DNA of 32,500 bases from Leishmania martiniquensis (lineage: Eukaryota; Euglenozoa; Kinetoplastea; Trypanosomatida; Trypanosomatidae): positions 1,077,501 through 1,110,000 of the forward strand of contig NC_090167.1 of assembly GCF_017916325.1 (NCBI RefSeq), in the 5' to 3' direction. Made by a program: the position numbers and the translations under genes. Below the pieces are notes generated by a model. It did no database searches, was not told the DNA's origin, and saw only the letters and a program-made list of their open reading frames with translations. Positions 9,730 through 18,140 of the stretch are shown piece by piece. Every line of letters begins with the position of its first letter. The first letter of the stretch is position 1.

Positions 9730-9764
9730 GTGCCAGTCACAGTCCAACGGACTGTGACTGGCAC
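9730..9764. repeat. Perfect inverted repeat: 16-bp stem, 3-nt loop
   Basis: Bases 9730-9745 (GTGCCAGTCACAGTCC) are exactly complementary to 9749-9764, with only AAC between them. It lies 84-118 bp upstream of the Sec7 gene's ATG. On the coding strand it is preceded by GT/AT repeats and followed directly by the pyrimidine-rich acceptor region with candidate AGs (a TGTAG ending at 9717, then GAGCAG). It is not part of any gene I can support. Confidence 0.95.
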
Positions 9765-9796
9765 ACACACACACAGATATATATATTTATATATGC
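9762..9796. repeat. (CA)7 followed by an AT-rich alternating tract
   Basis: CA repeats at 9762-9775 are followed by alternating AT sequence to about 9796, immediately next to the perfect hairpin. The AT tract stands out in a GC-rich chromosome and would melt easily. Confidence 0.9.
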
Positions 9797-10798
9797 TTGT
9801 GGCGAAGGTGGACGGTTACAGAAAAACAAATGAAAGCAGCTAAGCGAACGAGAAAGCTGTGAATGCTCGCACCGGCAGTGCACGCTGACACGACTGGCTC
9901 AGTGTATAAGCTCGGCGAGGAGAAGGGGGGGCTACCATTCACTCCTAAAAGCCAGGGTCAGCAGCGGCAAGTGAATTGAACCCTGAGAGCATCGATGTCA
10001 CAGAGCAACGTGAAAGGCGCGCTGCAAGGCAACGCCGAAGTCGCAGTCGACCGAAGAACTTCAGGGGAAGAAAGGTAGAAAGAGAGGGAGACAAAGACGT
10101 CGCTAGAATGGCCCAGGCGGCGCTCGTCTTACACAATGACCAATGTAACGGTCGGTGTCGCTGTGTCGTCCGAGAAGGCAAGAGGGGGTGATTATGCAGC
10201 AGAGAGAGAGAGACCGTGTGGAGAGGAGGCAGCCTGATAATGCACGCACGCACGCGCATGCCCATCAAGATACAGCGCAGGTATTCCAGGAACGAAGAGC
10301 GAAGGTGAAAAAGAGGCGGCGCGAGGTGATTTTACGACTGAAAAACACCTCTTGGAAGAAGAGGGCACGTCACCGACACCTCTGGCGAGTCGTGGCTGCT
10401 GCGGTGGATAAGCGAATCGATGTGTGTGGGAGGGGGGGGTCGGATGCGGGCGTGCATACACACACACTGCTTCGAGACTACAGCTGCTCGCCCCCTTCCC
10501 CCCTCCACACACACACAAGCACACACCCTTTCTTCCGTGGAGCTATGAAGAGCTGCAGAGACCCGTGAGAGCTTCGCTCCAGCGAGCCCGCACACCATTA
10601 TTCACATGGCTGATATTTTCGCCCATCGAATAGAAGGGAACGACCTCGAGAGAGAAAGAGCGTCGACGCCGAAACGCTGTCGGCGTCATTCTGGTCCTTG
10701 ACGATCTGAATGCATTGGGTGTATGACTACACGTGGCTGTGCGTCCTGGCACACATCTCAGCTACGGCAACCTGCGCACACAGGTCCACTCGATTCCT

Positions 10799-13435
10799 CT
10801 ACGCGATGGAGTACCGACTCAGCAGCTCTAGCGTCTTGTTCCACACTCGTCTCTCGTAGGCGTCCGTGGGCGGCGCCGGCGCCGCCCCTGCAGCACTAGC
10901 GGCCAAGTCGTCCCGCGATACCGAGCGTGTGGGGCTCGATATCCGACCCGCTCCTGTGCCTCCGCTGCCGCCGTGCCTGCCCAGTGCGCCAGCGAACGAC
11001 AACCCAGAATGCTCGCGGCGTGGTGAGACACTTGTGGAATATTCGGAGACGAGCGATGGTGCTGCACGGCGCACATCGTTGTTGGCGTGGCGAGGGAGTT
11101 TGTTGAAAACCAAAGACTGCTCCCGCGCGCGTGGCGACTGCCCAGGACGCTCCCCGCGTCGTGGAGAAAGCAGGGCGCCTTCGCTGCTCTCTAGAGGGGG
11201 CGCGCTGGCGTCACCACCTCCACGGGTGTGCCGCCATGCCCCGGCACCGCCGCCGCTCCCTCTCGAATCATACGGATGAGCCGGCTCCCGGTGTAAACCT
11301 GCGATGGGTGCTGCCGTGCATAGAACCTCCTCTGCAACTCGCATGGCATTCTCCAAGGACACCGCAGTGCGTGGCACTGCACGGTCAAGGCTGGCAGATG
11401 GCAATGGAGGCGGAGGCAAAGGCGCGTAACCTGGCGCCGGTGAATGCACTGAGGGTGGGTGGCGCCCGAAATCACCACCCCCATCAGGTTCGTCCATCAC
11501 TCCACTCCCAGATGCGAGCTGAAGCGGGCTGCGTAGAGGTGTCCAGCGATGTGGAGCTGCGCGGTGCCCGGCACTCAGCAAAGAGCCCGCGGATTGGCTG
11601 GTGGGTATGGGAGCCTGTGAGCGAGGAGAGCCGTCAGTATCGGGAGCGGATGAGGTGGGGCTGCGCGTTGCCGATGAGCCATGCAGCACCGGGGAAGAGC
11701 TGCTTCCACTGCGTAGTTTGGGAGACGAAGCGGTCCCATCGCTACCGCCGAGGTCTATCCTTGAGCGAGCGACGGCGCTGAGCGGCCCTGCGTGGCCACC
11801 AGCAGCGGCTTTAGTCGAGGTAGCAGCGCCAGATCTGTGTGGTGCAAGGGGGTGCGAAGGCTTCAGCAGGCGCAGCCGCGTCAGAAAGTGCTGGCGCTTC
11901 TCCTCTGCTAGGGAACAGCGCAGCAAAAGCGCCTCTTGGAGACTGCGGGTTAGCATTGCGTGGTACTCGGAAAACAGGCGGTCTTGCAACGCGCAGACCA
12001 GCTCCTCCTGCAAGGGATGCATCTGTGCGTTGGGTGCGGTGATGTGAGGTGTGGAAAGGGCAAGGCCACTAGCAGAGCTCGCGTTGTTGCTGGCTAAGTC
12101 GATCTCTTGGCTACGCAGTGTGCGACGCAGCGCACGCACCTCCTCCTGCAGTGCTGTCACCTCTGCCTTCGCACGTACGCTTTCATCGGCGAGGCGAACC
12201 GCGTCGCTGTGCGGCCCATGTACGCCCGGCGCAAGAGGTTCCATTGCCGCGGTAGGTCTCTGCACGCGTAACAGCTGGCGCTGCTGCTTTACAAAGTCTA
12301 TGACCGGAGGAACCAGCGTATGCGCAAGCTCTATGTAGAGCTCCTCCATCACGCGCTGTAGCGCCGCCGGAACGCGCTCCCCTTCTCGAATGTCCATTAT
12401 TGCATCGAGCAGCTTCATTGTGGCCGGAGTTGCCGCTGCTGCTGCGACGCGCGACATGTTTAGCGCCAGTTCATCCATCGAGGGGGCGAATGGCAGCGGC
12501 GACACAGCTTTCGGCGCGGACCAAGGCCGGTCGTGAGTTGCACAGTCGTCGCGCAGGCTGCTCACGCACGCTTCGGGGCCTTCGACATTGCTGCTTCTAT
12601 TCAGCTGCGCATCTCCGATCTGCTTGCTCAAAGCTGCCTCCACTGCTTGAAGCGTGGCTTGGGCCTCGGCAGCCATCACACGATGTGCTTCTAGCTCGGC
12701 GAGACTCTCGCTCCGCTGCGCCTGCAAAAGCGCCTCCACTTGCTGCAACACCTGCGCCTCGAACACTCGATGCTGCTCCTCGGTGTACAAGGTAAGATGT
12801 GGCATGAAGGATGCCGGTGAGGAAGGGAGCGATGCGTGTGCGGCGGACTGCGACGAGGTTGCCGCCGGCGCCGGCGGCGATGAGTTGCGCAGCGCCGCCA
12901 GCGTCCGACTCTCACCGAAGTCGCTGTAGTTCTCCCCGTCTCGGCTGGCGGTGGCTTTGTGGGTGATGGCTGACGTCGGTGGCATCAGGGCACTGGCCAG
13001 GTGGTGGCGCGGCGAGGGAGGGGAGGGGTTGGATAAGGTGCCGGTGGTATCTTTCAAAGGCTGGGACGCCGGAGACGCAAGACAATCCAAGCAGTACGAC
13101 GGTGGTGGCCTTCGATCATCACCCACGGCGCCTCGGCCCTCGCGTACGCTATCCTTCTGTTCGTTCATTGCAGAATCACCAGTGTTAGCGGTGGCAGATG
13201 CTACGCCGTCCTCCCCGTTCTCCTCCACGCGCGTGTTGTACGCCGCCTTCGACAAGTAGTACGAGAGCAGACGCCTGGGAGAGTCGGCGACAGTCGAGGT
13301 GGAGCCGCGATTGTTCGGTGGCGGCGGAAGCCGTCGGCGCGGGGACGATGCTGGCCTCGCTGCCGGCGTGTAGAGAAGCGGTTTGCGGAGTGCGGACGGC
13401 CGCGACATCATCTCTGCGTACGAGCGCCCTGGCAT
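10799..13435 (-). CDS. Hypothetical coiled-coil protein with disordered Ser/Pro-rich ends
   Basis: 878 codons from the first in-frame ATG at 13435 (MPGRSYAEMM...). The frame is open a further 65 codons upstream, but that part starts at GTG and reads like translated UTR. I do not recognise the family. Residues 1-205 are Pro/Ser/Arg-rich. Residues about 211-273 form a Glu/Gln/Ala heptad-rich coiled coil (EEQHRVFEAQVLQQVEALL). About 340-390 is a helical block (REGERVPAALQRVMEELYIEL). About 411-451 and 469-525 are further coiled coils. The remaining C-terminal third is Ser/Gly/Pro/Arg-rich, with a short conserved-looking tail (RRVWNKTLELLSRYS). There is no membrane segment or signal peptide. A structural or cytoskeletal scaffold role is possible but is inference only. 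Confidence 0.75.
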   Translation of the reverse strand: MPGRSYAEMMSRPSALRKPLLYTPAARPASSPRRRLPPPPNNRGSTSTVADSPRRLLSYYLSKAAYNTRVEENGEDGVASATANTGDSAMNEQKDSVREGRGAVGDDRRPPPSYCLDCLASPASQPLKDTTGTLSNPSPPSPRHHLASALMPPTSAITHKATASRDGENYSDFGESRTLAALRNSSPPAPAATSSQSAAHASLPSSPASFMPHLTLYTEEQHRVFEAQVLQQVEALLQAQRSESLAELEAHRVMAAEAQATLQAVEAALSKQIGDAQLNRSSNVEGPEACVSSLRDDCATHDRPWSAPKAVSPLPFAPSMDELALNMSRVAAAAATPATMKLLDAIMDIREGERVPAALQRVMEELYIELAHTLVPPVIDFVKQQRQLLRVQRPTAAMEPLAPGVHGPHSDAVRLADESVRAKAEVTALQEEVRALRRTLRSQEIDLASNNASSASGLALSTPHITAPNAQMHPLQEELVCALQDRLFSEYHAMLTRSLQEALLLRCSLAEEKRQHFLTRLRLLKPSHPLAPHRSGAATSTKAAAGGHAGPLSAVARSRIDLGGSDGTASSPKLRSGSSSSPVLHGSSATRSPTSSAPDTDGSPRSQAPIPTSQSAGSLLSAGHRAAPHRWTPLRSPLQLASGSGVMDEPDGGGDFGRHPPSVHSPAPGYAPLPPPPLPSASLDRAVPRTAVSLENAMRVAEEVLCTAAPIAGLHREPAHPYDSRGSGGGAGAWRHTRGGGDASAPPLESSEGALLSPRRGERPGQSPRAREQSLVFNKLPRHANNDVRRAAPSLVSEYSTSVSPRREHSGLSFAGALGRHGGSGGTGAGRISSPTRSVSRDDLAASAAGAAPAPPTDAYERRVWNKTLELLSRYSIA

Positions 13436-14864
13436 GTGGGGGGCAATGAAGGAGAAAATTGGAACAACTCTCTTTGAGTGCGGGTGAATGAGCGAGAAGC
13501 AAATGTGTCTACGGGTAAGCAGATGGGAGACTGTGTGGGAGGCGGGTGACCCAGCAGCCGCAGAAAAAAGCCCGTGGCACAGGGAGCTGTCGGCGACGAC
13601 GCGCTGTCTGTGAGGCGAGTGGGACTGCACACGGTGATGAGCCGATGGGAGAAAAGGCGAGCGCGCGGATGAGACAACGCTTCACCAGTATCACCCACGG
13701 CACATGCACCCAAAGGCAAACGCGCAGTAGTAAAGAGAGTCAGTCATGAGCCAGAGGTGCCCGTGTACGGTTACCGGCAGCGGACCCGCACCCCCCCCAC
13801 AGAGCAACCGAGGAAGGGATGAAGGGAGGGGAGGGGGGCCAAGGCGATCGAGGTGCCGTTGCACGTCTCTCCTCCGTAACGCGCCGCGCTCCAACGTGAG
13901 CGAAGAGGAGCAGAAAAAGAGAAAGCGGTTGGAGCATCTGAATAAGAGCGGGGGAGGGGGCAGCGCTGCACACACGTTTGCGCATAGGTGTCCATCAGAG
14001 GGAACAAGACGAGCAGGCGATGCTTGCCGCAGAGGGACGGAGAGATGATGGCAAGCGAGACGAGAGGGGAAAGCGCGCTCTCAGCCTCTCCTCTTGTTCG
14101 GGTCTGCTGCTCTTGCAGCTGTACCGCGCGAGACGCCGGCGCAACCTTTCGCTTCGCTTTTTCCTCTTTGGCGCTCTTTTGTGCTCGTCTCCCTCTCCTT
14201 CGTTAATTTAGTCGGCCCTCCTTCGGGCGACTTTGAGTGCCGTTCTCGGCGCGCGGATGCGTGTCCGGCTGGCATGAGGCAAGGCGTCACCAATGATAAA
14301 CACGTGACGGAAAGGGGAGGGGAGGCGGGTGGCGGCAAACACACCCAGAGACGCAGAAATGTCGGGAGAGGAGGAGGGGGGCACATATGTGTGTATATGT
14401 GCCTGTCTGTGATGTGCCGAGGAGAGTCGTGAGGACAAGGGATGGCGGTATTGTGAGCTTTGTGCGTGTATGTGCGGGGGGGGCAGCAAGGAGCGTCTGG
14501 GACGGCAGATTCGGCCCCTTTTCCGCCCCCCTCCCCTCCGTCGTGTATGAGGGATGTGGCCTATCCAACACGTTCGCGGCTGTTTTTTTTTTTTGCCTTG
14601 CCCTCACGTCGAGCTATGCAGCACATGTCTGAGTATGCACGCGTGTGCGTTGCGGTAGTGGTGGGTGTGCAACTTGACCCTCTGTGTACTCTGCAGAACG
14701 CCCTTTTTTGGACTCCTCCGTCATTGCCCACTGCCGTCGCCTTCCGCGGCAGATCCTCTGGCATCTGCGGACTCGCATACCGACCAGCTCCTTGTACGTG
14801 TCATCGCTCATAGCGAGAGAGAGAGGAAGCGGGAGGGGTGGGGAGCTGCTGTGTGCAGGATTCG
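13436..14864. other. Intergenic spacer between the coiled-coil gene and the CaaX-protein gene
   Basis: 1.4 kb without a supportable gene. Near the coiled-coil gene the coding strand has pyrimidine tracts with candidate acceptor AGs at 13510-13509 (CCCGTAG) and closer to the ATG. Near the other end is a T12 run at 14583-14594 (A12 in the transcript), likely in the 3' UTR of the CaaX-protein gene. Frames across the spacer are low-complexity. Confidence 0.55.
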
Positions 14865-17735
14865 CTACATAACGGTGCAGCATCTCTGTGCCTTCTGCTT
14901 GAGCTCTTTTTTAGAAAAGCGCGAGGCGGTTGCCGCCCTGTTCTCAGGGGCGCTCTGTGCGCTTCTTCCAGTGCCCGCAGCGAAGGGAGGAGCGGATGAG
15001 GTGGGAAGCGTCGCAGCGTTCTCGTCTGCTTGGTCCTTATCCGGCCGAGCTGCTGCCTCGTTCACCTTTGAAAGGGTGCTGGACACCGTTGCTTGTGGCA
15101 TGACTTTTCCCTTGGCAGGCCTCGCGCGCGCCGTTGCTGAAGCTTCCCGACGGCTTGTCAACGACTCGTCGTCGTTCCTGCGTGGTGTCGCGACGAGAGA
15201 GGGCGGCTTCGTCTCTGCAGGCGGAGCAACGGTCACAGGCGACGTCGTAGATGACGCTGTATCAGCACCGTCTCGGGAGTCTGTTGGAGGAGCGGCGTTC
15301 ACGGCCGTCGCGACCCGATCGATGAGCGGCGCCCGAGCTGCCTCTCGATTCAGGGTGCAGGACGGGGGTAGAGTCGGGGCCGTCCCACGTGGTGTCACGC
15401 TACTGGACGTGGAGGGGGCTGCTGTTGTGGGGATGGTGGGGATGAACGGCGGCGCGGCCAGGCCTTCTGGTGGCGGCGGCTGGGGCGCTGGGGCAAGCCG
15501 CACTGACATTTCCGCGTTCTGCGGCGCGCTGCCTGTTTGCGCGATCGAAGAAAGCAAAGAAGGATGTACTGTTACCGACGACGACGCAGTTGTCACGGAA
15601 GCGGTACGGGGCGGCGTTTCGGAACGGCTTCTGGCTTTGGATGGAGCAGAGTCGCCATCACGACGGCCGGGCAGCGATCGGGCTGCCGTCCCTTGCAGAA
15701 GCAGAGGCCTCGAGTCAACCCTGGTCAACGCCGGCCTGCCTCCAATCCTCTGCTCACTCGCAGTAGCGGCAGTGGGCGATCCACTGATGCTCGTAGTTGA
15801 GGTGCCTGCAGTGGCTTCCTGCGGAGCCCGAGACGCTGCTACGAAGGCGCTCCTTCCCTTCCGCACCTCTCCCGCTATGTCAGACACGGGTATGATCTGA
15901 GATGACCTTCCGGGCGGGCTCGCCGAAGGGCGCGAGGAGACGCTGCCAGTAGCTGCCGCGTTGGGAGAGCCGGAGGAGGGCCGCGCTGTGGCGCAGCGAG
16001 AGCTCGGCTGCGCCTCCAACACCGCAGACGATGCGCCGGTCGAGGACCGCCCGCCCACTCGGTGACGCACCGCTGAGAGAGCGGTCAGCCGACTCTGCGA
16101 CGGCGAGTTACGACTCGTTTCTTCGCGCTCCTCCCTGACCCTTGCCGGCTGCTTCTCCACAGTCTTACGCGGCGCACTGGTAGATGGTACAGGAAGAGGA
16201 CTGTCGTTGCACTGCTTACTGCTGTCGCCCTGCACCGGCGAAACCGAAGCGCGCTGCAGTGCAGATAGCTCTGGAGGAGGGAAGGAGACTGGGGCGACCA
16301 GCGGCGCATGCGTCGCGCCGTTTGGGTGGACGATCCAGCTCTTCGGCGAGGTGGTATTGGAGGGGATTATACACTTCGTGCTGATAGGCTGCTGGTCGCA
16401 CGGATGGCGGCTCGGCGAGGTCTGCATAGGACTCAACGAAACAAGTGATGCAGCCGCCGCCGTGTTGAGCGGAAACTTCTTCGTCGAGCCTTGGGAGACG
16501 GCGGGTCTGCCGCCGCCATTGTGTGGGAGCGACACTTCAGGAGCTGCCGCGGCCTCGGCCTTCAGACCCTCGGCCGACGCAGGACCGGAGCGTGTGGTGG
16601 TGCCGGTGTTGGTCGGTCCGCCAGATGTGGATAGCTCGAGCTCCAGGCTAGTGGCCAGCACGTCTCGTGATTGATAACTGCGAATGATGTGCGTGTTCAA
16701 GGTCCTAAAAGAGTCGCTGGTGGCGCTTCGCCCGTCATCGCTCGCCGCAGACGACAGGGGATACTGAAACCCACGTGCGCCGTAAAACGTCTGCTGGGAG
16801 CTAATCGAGTCGTGACGCGGGCGGGTGCGACAGCGAATCACCGGCTGCGTCGCGCTGCTCTGCGACAGCAACGACGTTGAGCGCATGTGTACACGCTGGG
16901 TGGGATTGTGGGTCTCGTTGTACCGCGCCCGGCGCAGCAGGCCTTTTGCGGTGCGCTGCGCCGCCGTCCGGATGTGCAGGTTGGCGGGTGAGCGATCGCC
17001 AAAGTCGCCCGACGGTCCTCCGAGGGAGCCCTGGCGACTGTGCGGCGTAGCGAACGACGGCGAGTTCACGGAAGACAGCGCCGTGGTCACGCCCGGATTC
17101 GGCGACCGTATCCCGACGCTGCTGTTGCTGACCCCCATCATCGCCCTCTTCTCCTTCTGCGCCCGCCTCTTCTCGCGGAGGCGCTCTTTCTCCTCCTTCG
17201 CCTGGCGCTTGGCTCTCCGCAGTACCTCCCAGTAGTCGGCCTCCCAGAAGATCTCCTCCGCGTCCGGCACAGGACGGCGCGCCATCAACGCCTTGGCGGC
17301 CATGTCCATCGAGTCGTCCGTTGGCGACAGCTGCAGGTACTCAAAGGCATCAGAAATTCGACTGACTGCCGCTGTCGCCGCAGCAGCTGCCTCCTGGTCC
17401 TCGGCGCAGATAATGTTGTTGAGCGTTATGACTGGAAGGTCGCTGTATGCGCCGGCCAACTTGCTGACGGAGCACCCTGTGGCCTCGCTCAGCTGAATCA
17501 CGGTGGGCGGCCGGTACACAGTTCGGGTCGGTCCTTCCTTGATGGAGCGGAGGTAAGGCACGCACTGCAGCGCGGCTGCCCAGCGCTCGCTCGCCACTGA
17601 TGCGACCATGGACGGCGAGCCCGCTGAAGACGACGGTGCCAGCGGCAGCCATGGAATCGGCGCACCGGCGGAAACGGTCGCCGGTTGAGGAGAGGAGGAA
17701 GTCGCGGCGGCTGGGGTAGGAGAAGGGTTCTTCAT
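14865..17735 (-). CDS. Hypothetical protein with C-terminal CaaX prenylation motif
   Basis: 956 codons, ATG at 17735. Residues about 43-155 form a conserved-looking globular region (SERWAAALQCVPYLRS..., ...VITLNNIICAEDQEAAAAA). Residues about 159-200 are a highly charged helix (EEIFWEADYWEVLRRAKRQ then Lys/Arg/Glu repeats), likely a single helix or coiled coil. Residues 200-935 are Ser/Thr/Pro/Ala-rich and probably disordered. The last residues are SKKELKQKAQRCCTVM. C-T-V-M is a CaaX box; Met at X normally directs farnesylation. A second Cys just before it and a Lys-rich run upstream are the usual second membrane-binding signals. A peripheral membrane protein is therefore inferred. The family is not recognised. 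Met43 (ATG at 17609) is an alternative start because the AG nearest the main pyrimidine tract falls inside codon 2. Confidence 0.78.
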   Translation of the reverse strand: MKNPSPTPAAATSSSPQPATVSAGAPIPWLPLAPSSSAGSPSMVASVASERWAAALQCVPYLRSIKEGPTRTVYRPPTVIQLSEATGCSVSKLAGAYSDLPVITLNNIICAEDQEAAAAATAAVSRISDAFEYLQLSPTDDSMDMAAKALMARRPVPDAEEIFWEADYWEVLRRAKRQAKEEKERLREKRRAQKEKRAMMGVSNSSVGIRSPNPGVTTALSSVNSPSFATPHSRQGSLGGPSGDFGDRSPANLHIRTAAQRTAKGLLRRARYNETHNPTQRVHMRSTSLLSQSSATQPVIRCRTRPRHDSISSQQTFYGARGFQYPLSSAASDDGRSATSDSFRTLNTHIIRSYQSRDVLATSLELELSTSGGPTNTGTTTRSGPASAEGLKAEAAAAPEVSLPHNGGGRPAVSQGSTKKFPLNTAAAASLVSLSPMQTSPSRHPCDQQPISTKCIIPSNTTSPKSWIVHPNGATHAPLVAPVSFPPPELSALQRASVSPVQGDSSKQCNDSPLPVPSTSAPRKTVEKQPARVREEREETSRNSPSQSRLTALSAVRHRVGGRSSTGASSAVLEAQPSSRCATARPSSGSPNAAATGSVSSRPSASPPGRSSQIIPVSDIAGEVRKGRSAFVAASRAPQEATAGTSTTSISGSPTAATASEQRIGGRPALTRVDSRPLLLQGTAARSLPGRRDGDSAPSKARSRSETPPRTASVTTASSSVTVHPSLLSSIAQTGSAPQNAEMSVRLAPAPQPPPPEGLAAPPFIPTIPTTAAPSTSSSVTPRGTAPTLPPSCTLNREAARAPLIDRVATAVNAAPPTDSRDGADTASSTTSPVTVAPPAETKPPSLVATPRRNDDESLTSRREASATARARPAKGKVMPQATVSSTLSKVNEAAARPDKDQADENAATLPTSSAPPFAAGTGRSAQSAPENRAATASRFSKKELKQKAQRCCTVM

Positions 17736-17783
17736 GAATGCAGAAGAGGTGGTGGAGGGGAAAGAGAAAAAAAAGGTGACGCC
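17730..17783 (-). promoter_or_regulatory. Pyrimidine tract whose first AG falls in codon 2 of the CaaX-protein gene
   Basis: The coding strand from 17783 to 17732 is pyrimidine-rich (T8 then CTCTTTCCCCTCC) and has no AG until 17731-17730, the AG of the Lys2 codon. An earlier acceptor (CTTAG near 17832) would keep Met1. Which one is used decides the protein's start. Confidence 0.4.
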
Positions 17784-17798
17784 CTCCGTTGTGTGCGA

Positions 17799-17818
17799 GT
17801 GTGTGTGTGCGCGCGCGC
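17799..17818. repeat. 20-bp alternating GT/GC tract (Z-DNA-prone)
   Basis: A continuous purine-pyrimidine alternation of GT repeats running into GC repeats, immediately upstream of the pyrimidine tract of the CaaX-protein gene. Confidence 0.85.
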
Positions 17819-18113
17819 CTGCGTGTTGCTAAGGAGTAAGAGCAGCCGCAAGCCGAAGAAAAAAAGGGAAGTGAAAAAAGGTCAGTCCGTTACAGAGGGG
17901 AGGGTGTCACAGAAACAAAAAAAGAAGGGAAAGCAGGGAGCGTGTCAACAGCGGCGTGAAGAGGGGCAGGGGGGGAGGGGCAGAGGCCTCATGTGCCTCT
18001 GTTGGTTTCTTTAAGGCGAGGAGACGGAGTGGATGACTGAGCTGTGATTTGTTCCTTCGGGTGGAGAGGGGAGGGGAGGGCCAAAGCGGCTTGAGAATTC
18101 TCGGGGTATGTGT

Positions 18114-18140
18114 GTATATGTATTATATATATACATATAC
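18114..18140. repeat. AT-rich inverted repeat (10-bp arms)
   Basis: GTATATGTAT at 18114-18123 is exactly complementary to ATACATATAC at 18131-18140, with a 7-base AT centre that can itself partly pair. It lies in a spacer within a GC-rich chromosome. Confidence 0.9.

Larger units (their letters stand above)
9647..10798. other. Intergenic spacer between the Sec7 gene and the coiled-coil gene
   Basis: 1.15 kb with no supportable gene. It contains the hairpin and CA/AT tracts described separately, purine-rich plus-strand runs around 10060-10330 and 10200-10215, and several CA runs between 10456 and 10530. Candidate acceptor AGs for the Sec7 gene follow pyrimidine tracts at about 9700-9717. Confidence 0.55.

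Noticed and set aside
13436..13630. N-terminal extension of the coiled-coil protein by 65 codons
   Set aside because: The extension begins at GTG and covers pyrimidine tracts and candidate acceptor AGs, so it looks like untranslated leader.
14583..14594. A12 run (transcript strand) as the tail of a SIDER-type retroposon
   Set aside because: The roughly 500 bp on its 5' side is coding sequence of the CaaX gene, and no retroposon signature was recognised.
14665..15900. A 411-codon plus-strand open frame opposite the CaaX-protein gene
   Set aside because: Composition mirrors the Ser/Thr/Ala-rich gene on the other strand and no conserved motif is seen.
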